A DNA stretch of 64,000 bases, from positions 1 through 64,000 of the forward strand of contig CAKZPV010000002.1 in NCBI GenBank assembly GCA_937139405.1, read 5' to 3'. The notes below the pieces were generated by a model, which saw only the letters and a list, made by a program, of their open reading frames with translations, searched no databases and was not told the origin of the DNA. Made by a program: the position numbers and the translations under genes. The DNA comes from an uncultured Nitrospirota bacterium. Its GTDB lineage: Bacteria; Nitrospirota; Nitrospiria; Nitrospirales; UBA8639. This document shows, in pieces, positions 38,799-47,220 of this stretch (the first letter of the stretch is position 1; every line of letters begins with the position of its first letter).

Positions 38799-39860
38799 CT
38801 ATGCGTTTTCGGCTTCTTTGACAGATGTGGCGATGGCTTGACTGGCGCGATTGCTGAGGAGTCGTTGTTGGTCGTATCCCAGTACTATTTCCCATGCAGA
38901 GTTTTCATAGCGTTTGAGAAGTGGAAGGGCGACTTCGTTCAGCATCCATTGGCCGTGTCGGAGGTCTTCTTTGATGTGCACATCCCAGTACCCAATGGCT
39001 TGTTCGCTGAAGCCAAGACGTTCTCCGGCGGATTTGTAATTCTGAAATGCAGAAGGTACTGAGATTTCGAAGTACAGGAGACTGCCGATATACCGCAAGA
39101 AATTTCTCTTCCGCTCACAAATCGTAAAACTGTGATTGATATTGGCGAGTACTTCCCAGGGAACCAACTCAAAGTAAGCTTCTGGGGTGGTGTCCATGTC
39201 GAATTCTTTCAGCATGGTCGCAAAAAATGAGGAATGTTTTCTGGCCAATTTTCCTCCTCCATACTCCTCGAGCAGAATTTTGGTCAGCATCGCCTGTACC
39301 TCATTGCCAACCCCGCCAATCACTCGTGACAATTGGCTGGCTTCAACCAATCCATCCAGAGACGTGATGGCCAACAAACGATGATATCCGATCTGCGATA
39401 TCTCGTCGCGAAAGAAAAGTCCAGACTGCGAGGGTTCAGGGTCAAGATCCTCAGTCGTACGTTTGCGGAGGGCGGCTTCGATATCTAAAGATTTTAAGGC
39501 AGAAATATTAAGATCTCGGGCTTCCCAATCCTGCCAGGCAGTATCAATTCTTGTCCGTACGGAGAAGAGAAAGGCTGAATCCTCGTTGGCATAGTTTTCA
39601 AGATTGTCGTACCAAAACAGTTTTAATCGATTAATTCGATACAGAATCCGTTGAAGGAATAGCTGTGCTTTAGGAGAAGTGGGCTGGTCTTGGTATGCTG
39701 CTGCCATGGATACACCCAATACATGCTCAAAAAATTCTAGGCATTCGGGGGCACTCGCTACATACTGATCGAGGTCAGTCTGTTGAAGAAGGTGCGATAA
39801 TACTTCTTCGGCTTCTCGAAAATCGATGTCAGAAAGCGTATGAAGGGCAGAAACGTTCAT
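38799..39860 (-). CDS. Haem-oxygenase-like diiron oxidase (HDO) family protein
   Basis: The protein has 353 residues, all helical, with no signal peptide. The family signature LLEEYGGGKLARKHSSFFAT (EYGGG...H) lies near residue 205-220 and YWDVHIKEDLRHGQWMLNEV near 290-305. These provide the Glu/His and His-x3-Asp-x2-His ligands of a diiron site. The family, called iron-containing redox enzyme, performs oxygen-dependent oxidations in natural-product and cofactor routes. It is divergent from an EgtD-like methyltransferase 112 bp away, so a linked pathway is plausible. The N-terminal third has no recognisable domain. Confidence 0.75.
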   Translation of the reverse strand: MNVSALHTLSDIDFREAEEVLSHLLQQTDLDQYVASAPECLEFFEHVLGVSMAAAYQDQPTSPKAQLFLQRILYRINRLKLFWYDNLENYANEDSAFLFSVRTRIDTAWQDWEARDLNISALKSLDIEAALRKRTTEDLDPEPSQSGLFFRDEISQIGYHRLLAITSLDGLVEASQLSRVIGGVGNEVQAMLTKILLEEYGGGKLARKHSSFFATMLKEFDMDTTPEAYFELVPWEVLANINHSFTICERKRNFLRYIGSLLYFEISVPSAFQNYKSAGERLGFSEQAIGYWDVHIKEDLRHGQWMLNEVALPLLKRYENSAWEIVLGYDQQRLLSNRASQAIATSVKEAENA

Positions 39861-39972
39861 GAAGAGATAATTATAAGATGAAGGGGGATTTCAACGTCAG
39901 AATACTATTCTAGCAAGCCCATAGAAGACTGATCAAACGGGGAATCAAGATATACGTCAAAGAAGGAGTCCA

Positions 39973-40971
39973 ATGTCATTTACCTATCAAAATTTGCAAT
40001 CGGAAATCGTAGCAGCTTCGTCCGATGATCAGTTTGCGCAAGCAGTGCTGGAAGGACTATCGAGAAACCCGAAGCGCCTCCCATCATGGCTGATTTACGA
40101 TGATCGAGGTAGCGAAATCTTCACCGAGATTACCCAACTAGTTGGGTATCATCCAGCGCAATGTGAGTTCGAGATATTCGAACAACAGAAACAGGTGATT
40201 ACCGATATCCTGCCAAAAGATGCATTTCGTGTGATTGAGCTGGGCTCAGGAGATGGGCAGAAAACCCATATTCTACTGAAGCACCTCATTCAGAGTAAGC
40301 TGACATTCGATTATGTGCCCATTGATATCTCCGAGGGCGCGATAAAGGATCTTGTTGATTTTTTGAAGTCGCGATTTTCACAGAGTTCTATGTCAGTCAC
40401 AGGATTGGCTGCCGATTATTTTGATGGTCTTCAGGTTATTCGAGAGTATCCCAATCGACGAAACATCGTGCTTTTTCTTGGCTCGACGATTGGAAATATG
40501 GAGTTGCCAGCAGCAGAGCAGTTTGTTGGGAAATTGCAGCAATCGTTGAAGCCAGGGGACTATGTCATGATTGGATTCGATCTCATGAAGCACCCCAAGA
40601 CACTCTATGCGGCTTATAACGATTCCACAGGAGTCTTTGAACGATTCAACCTCAATCTCCTTGATGTCTTGAATAGAAAGCTGGGAGCGAATTTTTCAAA
40701 AGATCATTTTGTTCAACAGGGGCACTATAATCCAAAATCTCATGCGGTTGAGAGCTATATTTACAGTACGCGAAAGCAGTCGGTCTTCATTGAGGCATTG
40801 GAGAAAGAGTTTTTCTTTGAGGCATGGGAAGCGATGCAATCAGAGCATTCCTACAAATACACGCAATCAGAAATCGAATCATTGGCTGAAAACAGCGGGT
40901 ATCGAATTGTGACGAACCTATTTGATGAACATCACCACTTTGTGGACTCGATTTGGGAAGTGAAACAATAA
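39973..40971 (+). CDS. egtD: EgtD-like histidine N-alpha-methyltransferase
   Basis: The protein has 332 residues. SWLIYDDRGSEIFTEITQL is the typical EgtD N-terminus. SAM is bound through FRVIELGSGDGQKTHILLKH and DYVPIDISEGAIKDL, and IVLFLGSTIGNMELPAAEQF is also family-typical. SEHSYKYTQSEIESLAENSG contains E-x-S, at the place where EgtD holds the histidine amino group with Glu and Ser. EgtD makes hercynine, the first step of ergothioneine synthesis. No EgtB-type or other sulfur-inserting enzyme is visible in the window. The divergent diiron oxidase suggests an alternative fate for the product. Confidence 0.82.
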   Translation: MSFTYQNLQSEIVAASSDDQFAQAVLEGLSRNPKRLPSWLIYDDRGSEIFTEITQLVGYHPAQCEFEIFEQQKQVITDILPKDAFRVIELGSGDGQKTHILLKHLIQSKLTFDYVPIDISEGAIKDLVDFLKSRFSQSSMSVTGLAADYFDGLQVIREYPNRRNIVLFLGSTIGNMELPAAEQFVGKLQQSLKPGDYVMIGFDLMKHPKTLYAAYNDSTGVFERFNLNLLDVLNRKLGANFSKDHFVQQGHYNPKSHAVESYIYSTRKQSVFIEALEKEFFFEAWEAMQSEHSYKYTQSEIESLAENSGYRIVTNLFDEHHHFVDSIWEVKQ

Positions 40972-41112
40972 CTTGCTTCGGTGATGGACTCTACCATCAA
41001 GAGGAGCGTAGACCTTGCCATGTGTGACAGGGCCATGGTTTTACTAAGCGGCGGTTGTTTTATTTGAAAGATTTTTGCATGATCATATTGAATTTACAAC
41101 GAGGACGAAAAT

Positions 41113-41904
41113 GTGAAAATTCGAGTCTTAGGGGCACATGGGTCTGATTTACTGGTGAAAGGACCCACTGGTTCAACGATTTGCCGAAGTGTGGGGTTTC
41201 TCGTCAATGAAGAACTGATGGTTGATGCTGGGACGCTTGCTTCCGGACTGACCTTTGAAGAACAAAAATGTGTGAAGCATATTCTTCTCTCGCATCTCCA
41301 TCATGATCACATCAAAGGCATTCCGCCACTCGTCGACAATCTCTTTGGATGTGTAGACCATCAAGTAGTCGTGGCGAGTGTGCCGTCGGTGATTGGAGGG
41401 CTTCACAAGCACATCTTCAATGACATAGTTTTTCCAGATTTCTTCCATCTGCGAGGACGGGGTTCTCCGATTCTACGTGCCCAAGGCCTTGAGGCCAAGA
41501 AGGAGATGATACTTTCAGGTGGAATCACTGTGATGCCAGTGCTGGTCAATCATACTGTGGAAACGGCGGGATTTGTCATACGAGATGACAGTGCAGCATG
41601 GATCTATAGCGGAGACACACACATCACAGAGGAAATTTGGCAGGTGGCTGCCACGACCCCCAATCTCAAGGGTATCTTCATTGAGGTATCCTTTCCTGAC
41701 TCCATGACTGACACCGCTATTCAGAGTAAACATCTCACCCCGACACTTCTTGCCCAAGAATTCCGGAAGATTCGCAAGCCTGATTTACCACTGTATCTCT
41801 ACCATATGAAACCTACTGTGCGAGAAACAATTATTCAGGAGATTGCGAAACTTGATATTGAAAGAGTGACAGTATTGGAAGAAGGGCAAGAAATCGAATT
41901 GTAG
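41113..41904 (+). CDS. MBL-fold hydrolase, probable class II cyclic-nucleotide phosphodiesterase
   Basis: The protein has 263 residues. The start is GTG 41113, preceded by GAGG. A tight beta-lactamase fold is indicated by LLSHLHHDHIKGIPPLVDNL (metal motif HxHxDH at 61-66), MVDAGTLASG, then VNHTVETAGFVIR and YSGDTHITEEIW. The arrangement and the small size match class II cyclic-nucleotide phosphodiesterases, though other MBL enzymes remain possible. Position just upstream of an adenylate cyclase supports cAMP hydrolysis. Confidence 0.65.
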   Translation: MKIRVLGAHGSDLLVKGPTGSTICRSVGFLVNEELMVDAGTLASGLTFEEQKCVKHILLSHLHHDHIKGIPPLVDNLFGCVDHQVVVASVPSVIGGLHKHIFNDIVFPDFFHLRGRGSPILRAQGLEAKKEMILSGGITVMPVLVNHTVETAGFVIRDDSAAWIYSGDTHITEEIWQVAATTPNLKGIFIEVSFPDSMTDTAIQSKHLTPTLLAQEFRKIRKPDLPLYLYHMKPTVRETIIQEIAKLDIERVTVLEEGQEIEL

Positions 41905-42065
41905 AACAGATCTTTCTTTGATTTGCTCGCCATTTCGCCGCTAACCCAGTCTCAAGGTTCTAGTAGGACCAAGTTTTGGCTAATCATGGACTCACCTTGG
42001 GAAGACGGCGTAGAAGCAATGTTCCAGCTTCCTCTCTTTTCTAGGGCACCCGAATTAATAAGGCA

Positions 42066-43997
42066 ATGCTTGTGAGTCATTTTCGTTCTCCTATTATTCA
42101 CATTGCCGTCATCTCTCTCCTTGTCTTTTTCGGTATCATGGGGCTCCGGAGTCAAGGCTTTCTGCAAGCCCTTGAGCTACAAGCCTATGATTGGTCATTG
42201 CAACTTCGACCCGACCGAATCAGTCAATCTCTGCCCATTACGCTCGTGACCATCACTGAGCAAGACATTCGTGAGTTAGGCCATTGGCCCATTTCCGATG
42301 AACTGCTGGCCAAAGCGCTGACACGTATTCATAGCTACCATCCTCGAGCCATTGGAGTTGATATATACCGAGATCTGGAAGTTCCTCCAGGACGTGCGGC
42401 GTTAAACAAAATTTTAAGAGAATATTCAGAAATCATCATGGTCAAGAAATTTGGAAAGCTGGAGGATGGAGGTATTCCAGGGCCTTCGGTCTTGCAGGGA
42501 ACGGGCCGTCTGGGATTCAGCGATGTGATTGTTGATGCAGATGGGGTAGTCAGGCGAGGCCTTTTATTCTTAGATGATGGTACGACCTTTTCTCACTCTT
42601 TTTCCTTCCTGGTGGGGATGAAATATTTGGAAGTGGAAGGGGTTAAGCCAAGCTCTGCCAAGGACAATTCCGATTGGCTACAACTGGGACAGCATGTGTT
42701 GCCTCCCTTTGAATCGCAGGATGGGAGTTATGTAGAGGCCGACGCGCAGGGGTATCAAATATTGTTGAATTTAAATCGAAGAGATCCGGCTTTTCCCACA
42801 TGGTCATTGCAAGCAGTGTTAGCGGGAGAGGTAGAACCCGAACTCATGCATGATCGCATTGTTCTGTTAGGTGTGGTCTCAGAGGGTGTCAAAGACTTTT
42901 TCTACACGTCGCAATGTGGCACGCTCATGGCTTGCCCTCGTGTCTCGGGCATTGAATTACATGCTCATATTGTGGCTCAACTCCTTCAACATGCGCGTGA
43001 GAATTTGGCGCCTCTCGCGACTCTCTCGGATCTTCAAGAAGCGGGGTGGTTGGCCTTCTGGGTGATGGGAGGGGGCTTGGTCGGTCTGTGGGTGCGAGGG
43101 GCTTGGTGGTTTTCAGGAATCGTGCTGGTTGGGTTATTGGCGCTGGGGGCTGTCGTGGTCTGGGCCAGTGCCAATAACGGGTGGATTCCATGGGTTCCGC
43201 CAGCCATGGGCTGGGTTGTAAACGCGATGATCGTGACTGCGCTGGTCTCCAAACAGGAGCAGAAAGATCGTCATGCGCTCATGGGACTTTTTGCGCGGCA
43301 TGTGTCGCCGCAGGTGGCTGAAGCGATATGGGAACAACGAGAGGAATTTTTAGAACAAGGTCGCTGGCGTCCAAAAACGCTCGTGGTGACGACGCTATTT
43401 ACTGATTTGGAAGGGTTCACGACCGTGGCAGAAAAAATGCCTCCCGATCAATTGTGGGAGTGGCTCAATACCTATATGGACAACATGGTAAAAATCATTA
43501 CCGACCATGGGGGTTTGATTGACGATTATTATGGAGATATGATTAAAGCCGGATTTGGAGTGCTGACCAGAGAACAAACCGACGAACAGATTAGTCACAA
43601 TGCACGGCAGGCCGTGAAATGTAGTTTGGCCATGGAACAAGAAATGCTTGGACTGAATGCCAAGTGGAAACAACAAGGCTTCTCGTCGGTCAGAATGCGA
43701 ATCGGCATCAACACCGGACCGGTGATGGTTGGAAGCTTAGGAAGTGCAGAACGTTTGAAATTTACGACAATTGGTGATGCCGTGAATATCGCAGCCCGCT
43801 TAGAGAATCTCGAAAAAGACCTGTGGAAGGCTGAAGACCCAAACACGGTATGCCGGATTCTCATTGGAGAAAAGACCAAGCATAAATTAGGGGCTCATCC
43901 ATGGCTCTTCAAAGAAGTGGGCTCGGTCATGTTAAAAGGCAAAACACAAGAGCTTCCGATTTATCGTCTATATTCTAAGGAGCAAGCCGTGGAATGA
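42066..43997 (+). CDS. CHASE2-domain class III adenylate/guanylate cyclase
   Basis: The protein has 643 residues. An N-terminal membrane helix precedes a periplasmic CHASE2 sensor domain (residues about 35-320, AYDWSLQLRP, AIGVDIYRDLE, IVLLGVVSEGVKDFFYT). Three membrane helices follow (330-395). The cyclase domain starts near 435: the metal aspartate is in TTLFTDLEGFTTV (D447) and the second in IDDYYGDMIKAGFG (D491). Adenine selection/transition-state residues are in FTTIGDAVNIAARLE. The lysine commonly found two to three residues before GD (K-x-x-GD) is replaced by aspartate, so nucleotide specificity is not certain. It lies between the phosphodiesterase and the regulator genes. Confidence 0.85.
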   Translation: MLVSHFRSPIIHIAVISLLVFFGIMGLRSQGFLQALELQAYDWSLQLRPDRISQSLPITLVTITEQDIRELGHWPISDELLAKALTRIHSYHPRAIGVDIYRDLEVPPGRAALNKILREYSEIIMVKKFGKLEDGGIPGPSVLQGTGRLGFSDVIVDADGVVRRGLLFLDDGTTFSHSFSFLVGMKYLEVEGVKPSSAKDNSDWLQLGQHVLPPFESQDGSYVEADAQGYQILLNLNRRDPAFPTWSLQAVLAGEVEPELMHDRIVLLGVVSEGVKDFFYTSQCGTLMACPRVSGIELHAHIVAQLLQHARENLAPLATLSDLQEAGWLAFWVMGGGLVGLWVRGAWWFSGIVLVGLLALGAVVVWASANNGWIPWVPPAMGWVVNAMIVTALVSKQEQKDRHALMGLFARHVSPQVAEAIWEQREEFLEQGRWRPKTLVVTTLFTDLEGFTTVAEKMPPDQLWEWLNTYMDNMVKIITDHGGLIDDYYGDMIKAGFGVLTREQTDEQISHNARQAVKCSLAMEQEMLGLNAKWKQQGFSSVRMRIGINTGPVMVGSLGSAERLKFTTIGDAVNIAARLENLEKDLWKAEDPNTVCRILIGEKTKHKLGAHPWLFKEVGSVMLKGKTQELPIYRLYSKEQAVE

Positions 43998-44170
43998 ATG
44001 GAACGATGTTGAGTGGAAATCTTGTTGAATAAATAGTACCGGTTGATCCATTCTTCAACAGGAGTTGCTCGCGCCATTGACCATGGAATACTACCTAGGG
44101 ATAATGCAGGATGATGATTGAATTAAATAAATGATAATCCTCACGAACAAAGCATAGTACGTCGATTTTT

Positions 44171-45736
44171 ATGCCTACCCCATCAGATAATAGAGCGCAG
44201 CTATTAGGGCCCAAACCTACTGCCAGCCCGTTTCTCATACGTCTTAACCAAGAAACCAACTGTCGGGCCTTTTTGCAACTCATTCGAGAGGAAGCGTGCC
44301 GGCGATTGGAGGCGGAACTGGCAAGTGTGTTTCTTTTAGATCAGAAAAAACACGAGTTATGGTTTCCGTTACCTGAAGATGGGAAATACTTGCGGTTGGA
44401 TGCGCGATTGGGCCTAGCAGGGACCTGCGTGTCGACGGGAGAAATCGTGAATGTGAGTGATGTTCAATCCGATGACCGGTTTTTCTCTGGAATCGATCTT
44501 CATACGAAGCGGCGAACACGGACATTGTTAGCGGTTCCTCTTCGGTTGCCAACTGGAGAGATATTTGGCGTCTTTGAAGCGGTGAATAAAAAGGGCAAAG
44601 ATTTTTCTGCGCGAGATGAACGACGGGCTCAAGCCTTCGTGGAGGAAATCTCTATTCCGCTTCAGAGATTCCAGCGCACGGAGCAACTGCAGCATGAGCG
44701 TCAGCTATTGGAAGAAGAAAATGTGCAATTATGGAAAGAGGTCGAAGGTCGGTTTTCGACACAAAAACTGATTGGGAATAGCCTCCCCATGCAACGGTTA
44801 GTACGAGTCATCGATCAAATACGGGATAGTTCGGTGGATGTCCTGATTACAGGAGAAAACGGGACGGGCAAAGAATTAGTCGCCCAGGCGATTCACTTTT
44901 CGAGTCCGAGGGGACGCAATCCGTTTATTGCCATCAACTGTGCCGCATTGCCAGATAACCTCATTGAAAGTGAACTGTTTGGGATTGGCCGGGGTACAGC
45001 CACAGGAGTGGATGCTCGGATTGGAAAATTCGTCCAAGCGAATAAAGGGACATTGTTTTTAGATGAAATCGGAGACTTGGGGCTCAAGGCGCAAGCCAAA
45101 ATCTTGCGTGTTCTGGAGGAACGCATTGTGGTGCCAGTGGGGGAACGAACTCCGATTCCCGTGAATATTCGTGTGTTGGCGGCCACCAATACCAACCTTG
45201 AAGACGCGATTAAGAATGGGACGTTTCGGGAAGATCTCTACTATCGATTGAAAGTCGTGCATATTCAGACTCCAGCCCTGCGGGAGATTGCGGTTGATAT
45301 TCAATTGCTCGCAAATTACTTTTTGGATCGATATTGTCAAGAAATGAATAAACCTCGAAAAAAGATTGACTCAGCTGCGATGCGCCGCTTAGTGGAATGT
45401 GACTGGCCAGGCAATATGCGGCAATTAGGGAATGAAATGAAACGGCTGGCCGTCATGGTGCGAGGGGCGACCATCAAGGAAGATATGCTTGATGTCGCCA
45501 TCAAACGTAGCGCTCAAAGCCCGCAAAAGACGATCAGTCTGGACGGAAGAAGTCTTCCAGCGATGCTTGGCGAAATTGAAGAGCAAATCATCAAGGATGC
45601 CTTAGTCACGTGCCAATTCAACCAAGTCCGGACGGCGGAACATCTGGGTATCAGCCGACAAGGCCTGATCAAAAAAATCAACCGCTATCATATCCGCGTC
45701 AAAGAACTGCGTGACGAGGTATACGAATCTCTCTGA
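44171..45736 (+). CDS. GAF-AAA+-Fis enhancer-binding regulator (sigma-54 type)
   Basis: The protein has 521 residues. The GAF domain (about 35-165) carries NKKGKDFSARDE at 139-150, that is NK-x4-F-x3-DE, the NKFDE motif of cyclic-nucleotide-binding GAF domains in phosphodiesterases and cyanobacterial cyclases. The AAA+ domain follows: Walker A GENGTGKE (228-235) and Walker B GTLFLDE (293-299). The loop that normally reads GAFTGA is here GTATGV (275-280). The C-terminal Fis-type helix-turn-helix is in QVRTAEHLGISRQGLIKKIN. The end of the gene and its downstream region are duplicated at 51713. Confidence 0.85.
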   Translation: MPTPSDNRAQLLGPKPTASPFLIRLNQETNCRAFLQLIREEACRRLEAELASVFLLDQKKHELWFPLPEDGKYLRLDARLGLAGTCVSTGEIVNVSDVQSDDRFFSGIDLHTKRRTRTLLAVPLRLPTGEIFGVFEAVNKKGKDFSARDERRAQAFVEEISIPLQRFQRTEQLQHERQLLEEENVQLWKEVEGRFSTQKLIGNSLPMQRLVRVIDQIRDSSVDVLITGENGTGKELVAQAIHFSSPRGRNPFIAINCAALPDNLIESELFGIGRGTATGVDARIGKFVQANKGTLFLDEIGDLGLKAQAKILRVLEERIVVPVGERTPIPVNIRVLAATNTNLEDAIKNGTFREDLYYRLKVVHIQTPALREIAVDIQLLANYFLDRYCQEMNKPRKKIDSAAMRRLVECDWPGNMRQLGNEMKRLAVMVRGATIKEDMLDVAIKRSAQSPQKTISLDGRSLPAMLGEIEEQIIKDALVTCQFNQVRTAEHLGISRQGLIKKINRYHIRVKELRDEVYESL

Positions 45737-45924
45737 GTGTGAACGTTTCTCGCCACGCGAGTTGCGTATTGTTCCTTCCCGTTGACATTATTTCGGTCCT
45801 TCTCTAGTCAGCCCGCCTGTAGCGAGCGGGGATCTCTCCGCAGCATCCTTCAGAAACCTTTACTTGCCATATTGTGGTTCGAAATCTTCGATGAGAGGGT
45901 TCTCCTAAAATTAAGGTGTTTTCG

Positions 45925-45959
45925 TATCCATTAAGATACAAAAGTTATCTAATGCGATA
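45925..45959 (+). promoter_or_regulatory. Tandem upstream activator sites, copy A
   Basis: Two dyads TATC-N6-GATA occur at 45925-45938 (TATC cattaa GATA) and 45946-45959 (TATC taatgc GATA). They are 21 bp apart centre to centre, two helical turns, as expected for enhancer-binding protein sites. They lie 137 bp upstream of the -24 element and 190 bp downstream of the regulator's stop. Flanking bases extend the symmetry (TTCG before, CGAA after). They could also pair as a hairpin in RNA, so a terminator or other role is possible. Confidence 0.6.
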
Positions 45960-46078
45960 CGAAAAAGAGCCTTTCTCTCTCTGTTGGCGCCTTCAGTAGA
46001 TTGGAAGCGACGCAGCACAAGGCTTTTGAGTATGGGTGTTAGTCACGGAAAAAAAGAATGAGCATGTTTCCTTCAATA

Positions 46079-46092
46079 GGCACCGCAATTGC
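46079..46092 (+). promoter_or_regulatory. Sigma-54 -24/-12 promoter, copy A
   Basis: AGGCACCGCAATTGCTTT gives GG (46079-46080) and GC (46091-46092), 10 bp apart, matching the consensus GGCAC-N5-TTGC. Transcription would start near 46104, giving a leader of about 390 nt before the peptidase gene at 46497. Confidence 0.62.
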
Positions 46093-46496
46093 TTTAATTG
46101 TAATTATGTCTTTATTGGAGTGGTAAATTTTCAAACAAAATCGATCTGCGAAGGAGGGTAGTGGAGAAAGAAAAGGGTACAGAAAAGAGGAATAGGGACA
46201 TTTAAAACCAAGCCATACCTATTATTTATATTCGTTCGTATTTTCGGTATTGGCAAATGGCATTATCAAGAGTATACCCCCTCCTTTCCCCTTTCATTCA
46301 ATAAAAACAGCGCAGGGAATTCCAACGTTTGCTGGCAAGAGTTTTAGTCTATAGAGCAAACTAGTATTGGAGAACCTTTCTATTTGAGACATTAGATAAA
46401 AGAATCTTGTTTTTTTCGTTTCTTACGTCAAAACATTCTTTTGTCAGGCAAATATCATAAGGGCGAAACTTTTTTCAATGTAATCTTAAGGACAAA

Positions 46497-47195
46497 ATGG
46501 GAAAGACAATGATTAGAACTTTGGTAATGATTCTATTTTTATTGTCGGCATGTACGAAAGTAGATGTGAGCGTTCACAGAGGTGTCGAGGAAGGGTTGCC
46601 CCCTCTTCGATGCAACCCCAATAAATTATTATTGGAGGTGGACTCTCATCCGCAGGAAACGGGTGCGTGGTGTTGGGTGGCAAGCGCCCAAACAATTCTG
46701 GACTATCATGGGATTGGCAAAGCTAACGAACAATGTGATTTTGTGACGCAATCACGAGGGGATAAATTTCAGGGTGCATCCAATAATGCGAGGTTTTGCT
46801 GCCAGAAAGCCATTAACGTCAACGTTGAAAGTAGAGACACTTTTAAGAAAGTCTGTCAAACCGGTGGCTGGCCCGAAGAGGTATTTGGCAAGTCCAATCC
46901 TCCAATATCATCAACTCGAACGGAAAAGTATCATGTATTGACGTGGGATGCCTTACGTCACCAGCTTTGTGAGTTTGGTCCATTTATCTATGCAGTCGAA
47001 TGGTCTCACGGTGGCATACATACTGGAGTCGTTTCAGGCTACCACACAACGCAGGTTCAAGGATCGGAGAAATTTGTGGATGTAGATGAGCATTATGGCG
47101 CTGGTTTTTTAGTAATTCCTTACGAAACGTTCGTGAGAGATCCTGGAACGCACACCCATTATTTGGACATCATTGATATTCAGCCAATCTTCTAA
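46497..47195 (+). CDS. Papain-like cysteine peptidase lipoprotein (AvrRpt2/C39-like)
   Basis: The protein has 232 residues, with ATG 46497 after AAGGACAAA. The lipobox FLLSAC puts the mature start at Cys19, followed by TKVDVSV. The catalytic cysteine is in QETGAWCWVASAQTILDYHG (C59), the WCWxAxxQ motif of AvrRpt2/C70 and C39-like peptidases. A candidate histidine is in GGIHTGVVSGYH (H175). Several other cysteines (FCCQK, FKKVCQTGG, HQLCEFG) suggest disulfides. It is the first gene behind the proposed sigma-54 promoter A. Its target may be an exoprotein or host/competitor protein, which is inference. Confidence 0.72.
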   Translation: MGKTMIRTLVMILFLLSACTKVDVSVHRGVEEGLPPLRCNPNKLLLEVDSHPQETGAWCWVASAQTILDYHGIGKANEQCDFVTQSRGDKFQGASNNARFCCQKAINVNVESRDTFKKVCQTGGWPEEVFGKSNPPISSTRTEKYHVLTWDALRHQLCEFGPFIYAVEWSHGGIHTGVVSGYHTTQVQGSEKFVDVDEHYGAGFLVIPYETFVRDPGTHTHYLDIIDIQPIF

Positions 47196-47220
47196 TCGAA
47201 GGATATATGGGGAGAATCCT

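Larger units (their letters stand above)
45603..46280 (+). repeat. Duplicated block, copy A (regulator 3' end plus promoter region)
   Basis: Copy A matches 51713-52390. The first 260 bp (45603-45862) look identical base for base. Homology continues with substitutions and small indels to about 46280, including a further, nearly unchanged stretch at about 46043-46118. The block starts inside the regulator gene and includes the tandem dyads and the -24/-12 promoter. The offset is 6110 bp at the start. Confidence 0.92.

Noticed and set aside
45783-45812. TTGACA near 45783 as a housekeeping promoter of the cassette
   Set aside because: The base string 17 bp downstream (TAGTCA) is a poor -10, and it lies within the duplicated block well upstream of the dyads.
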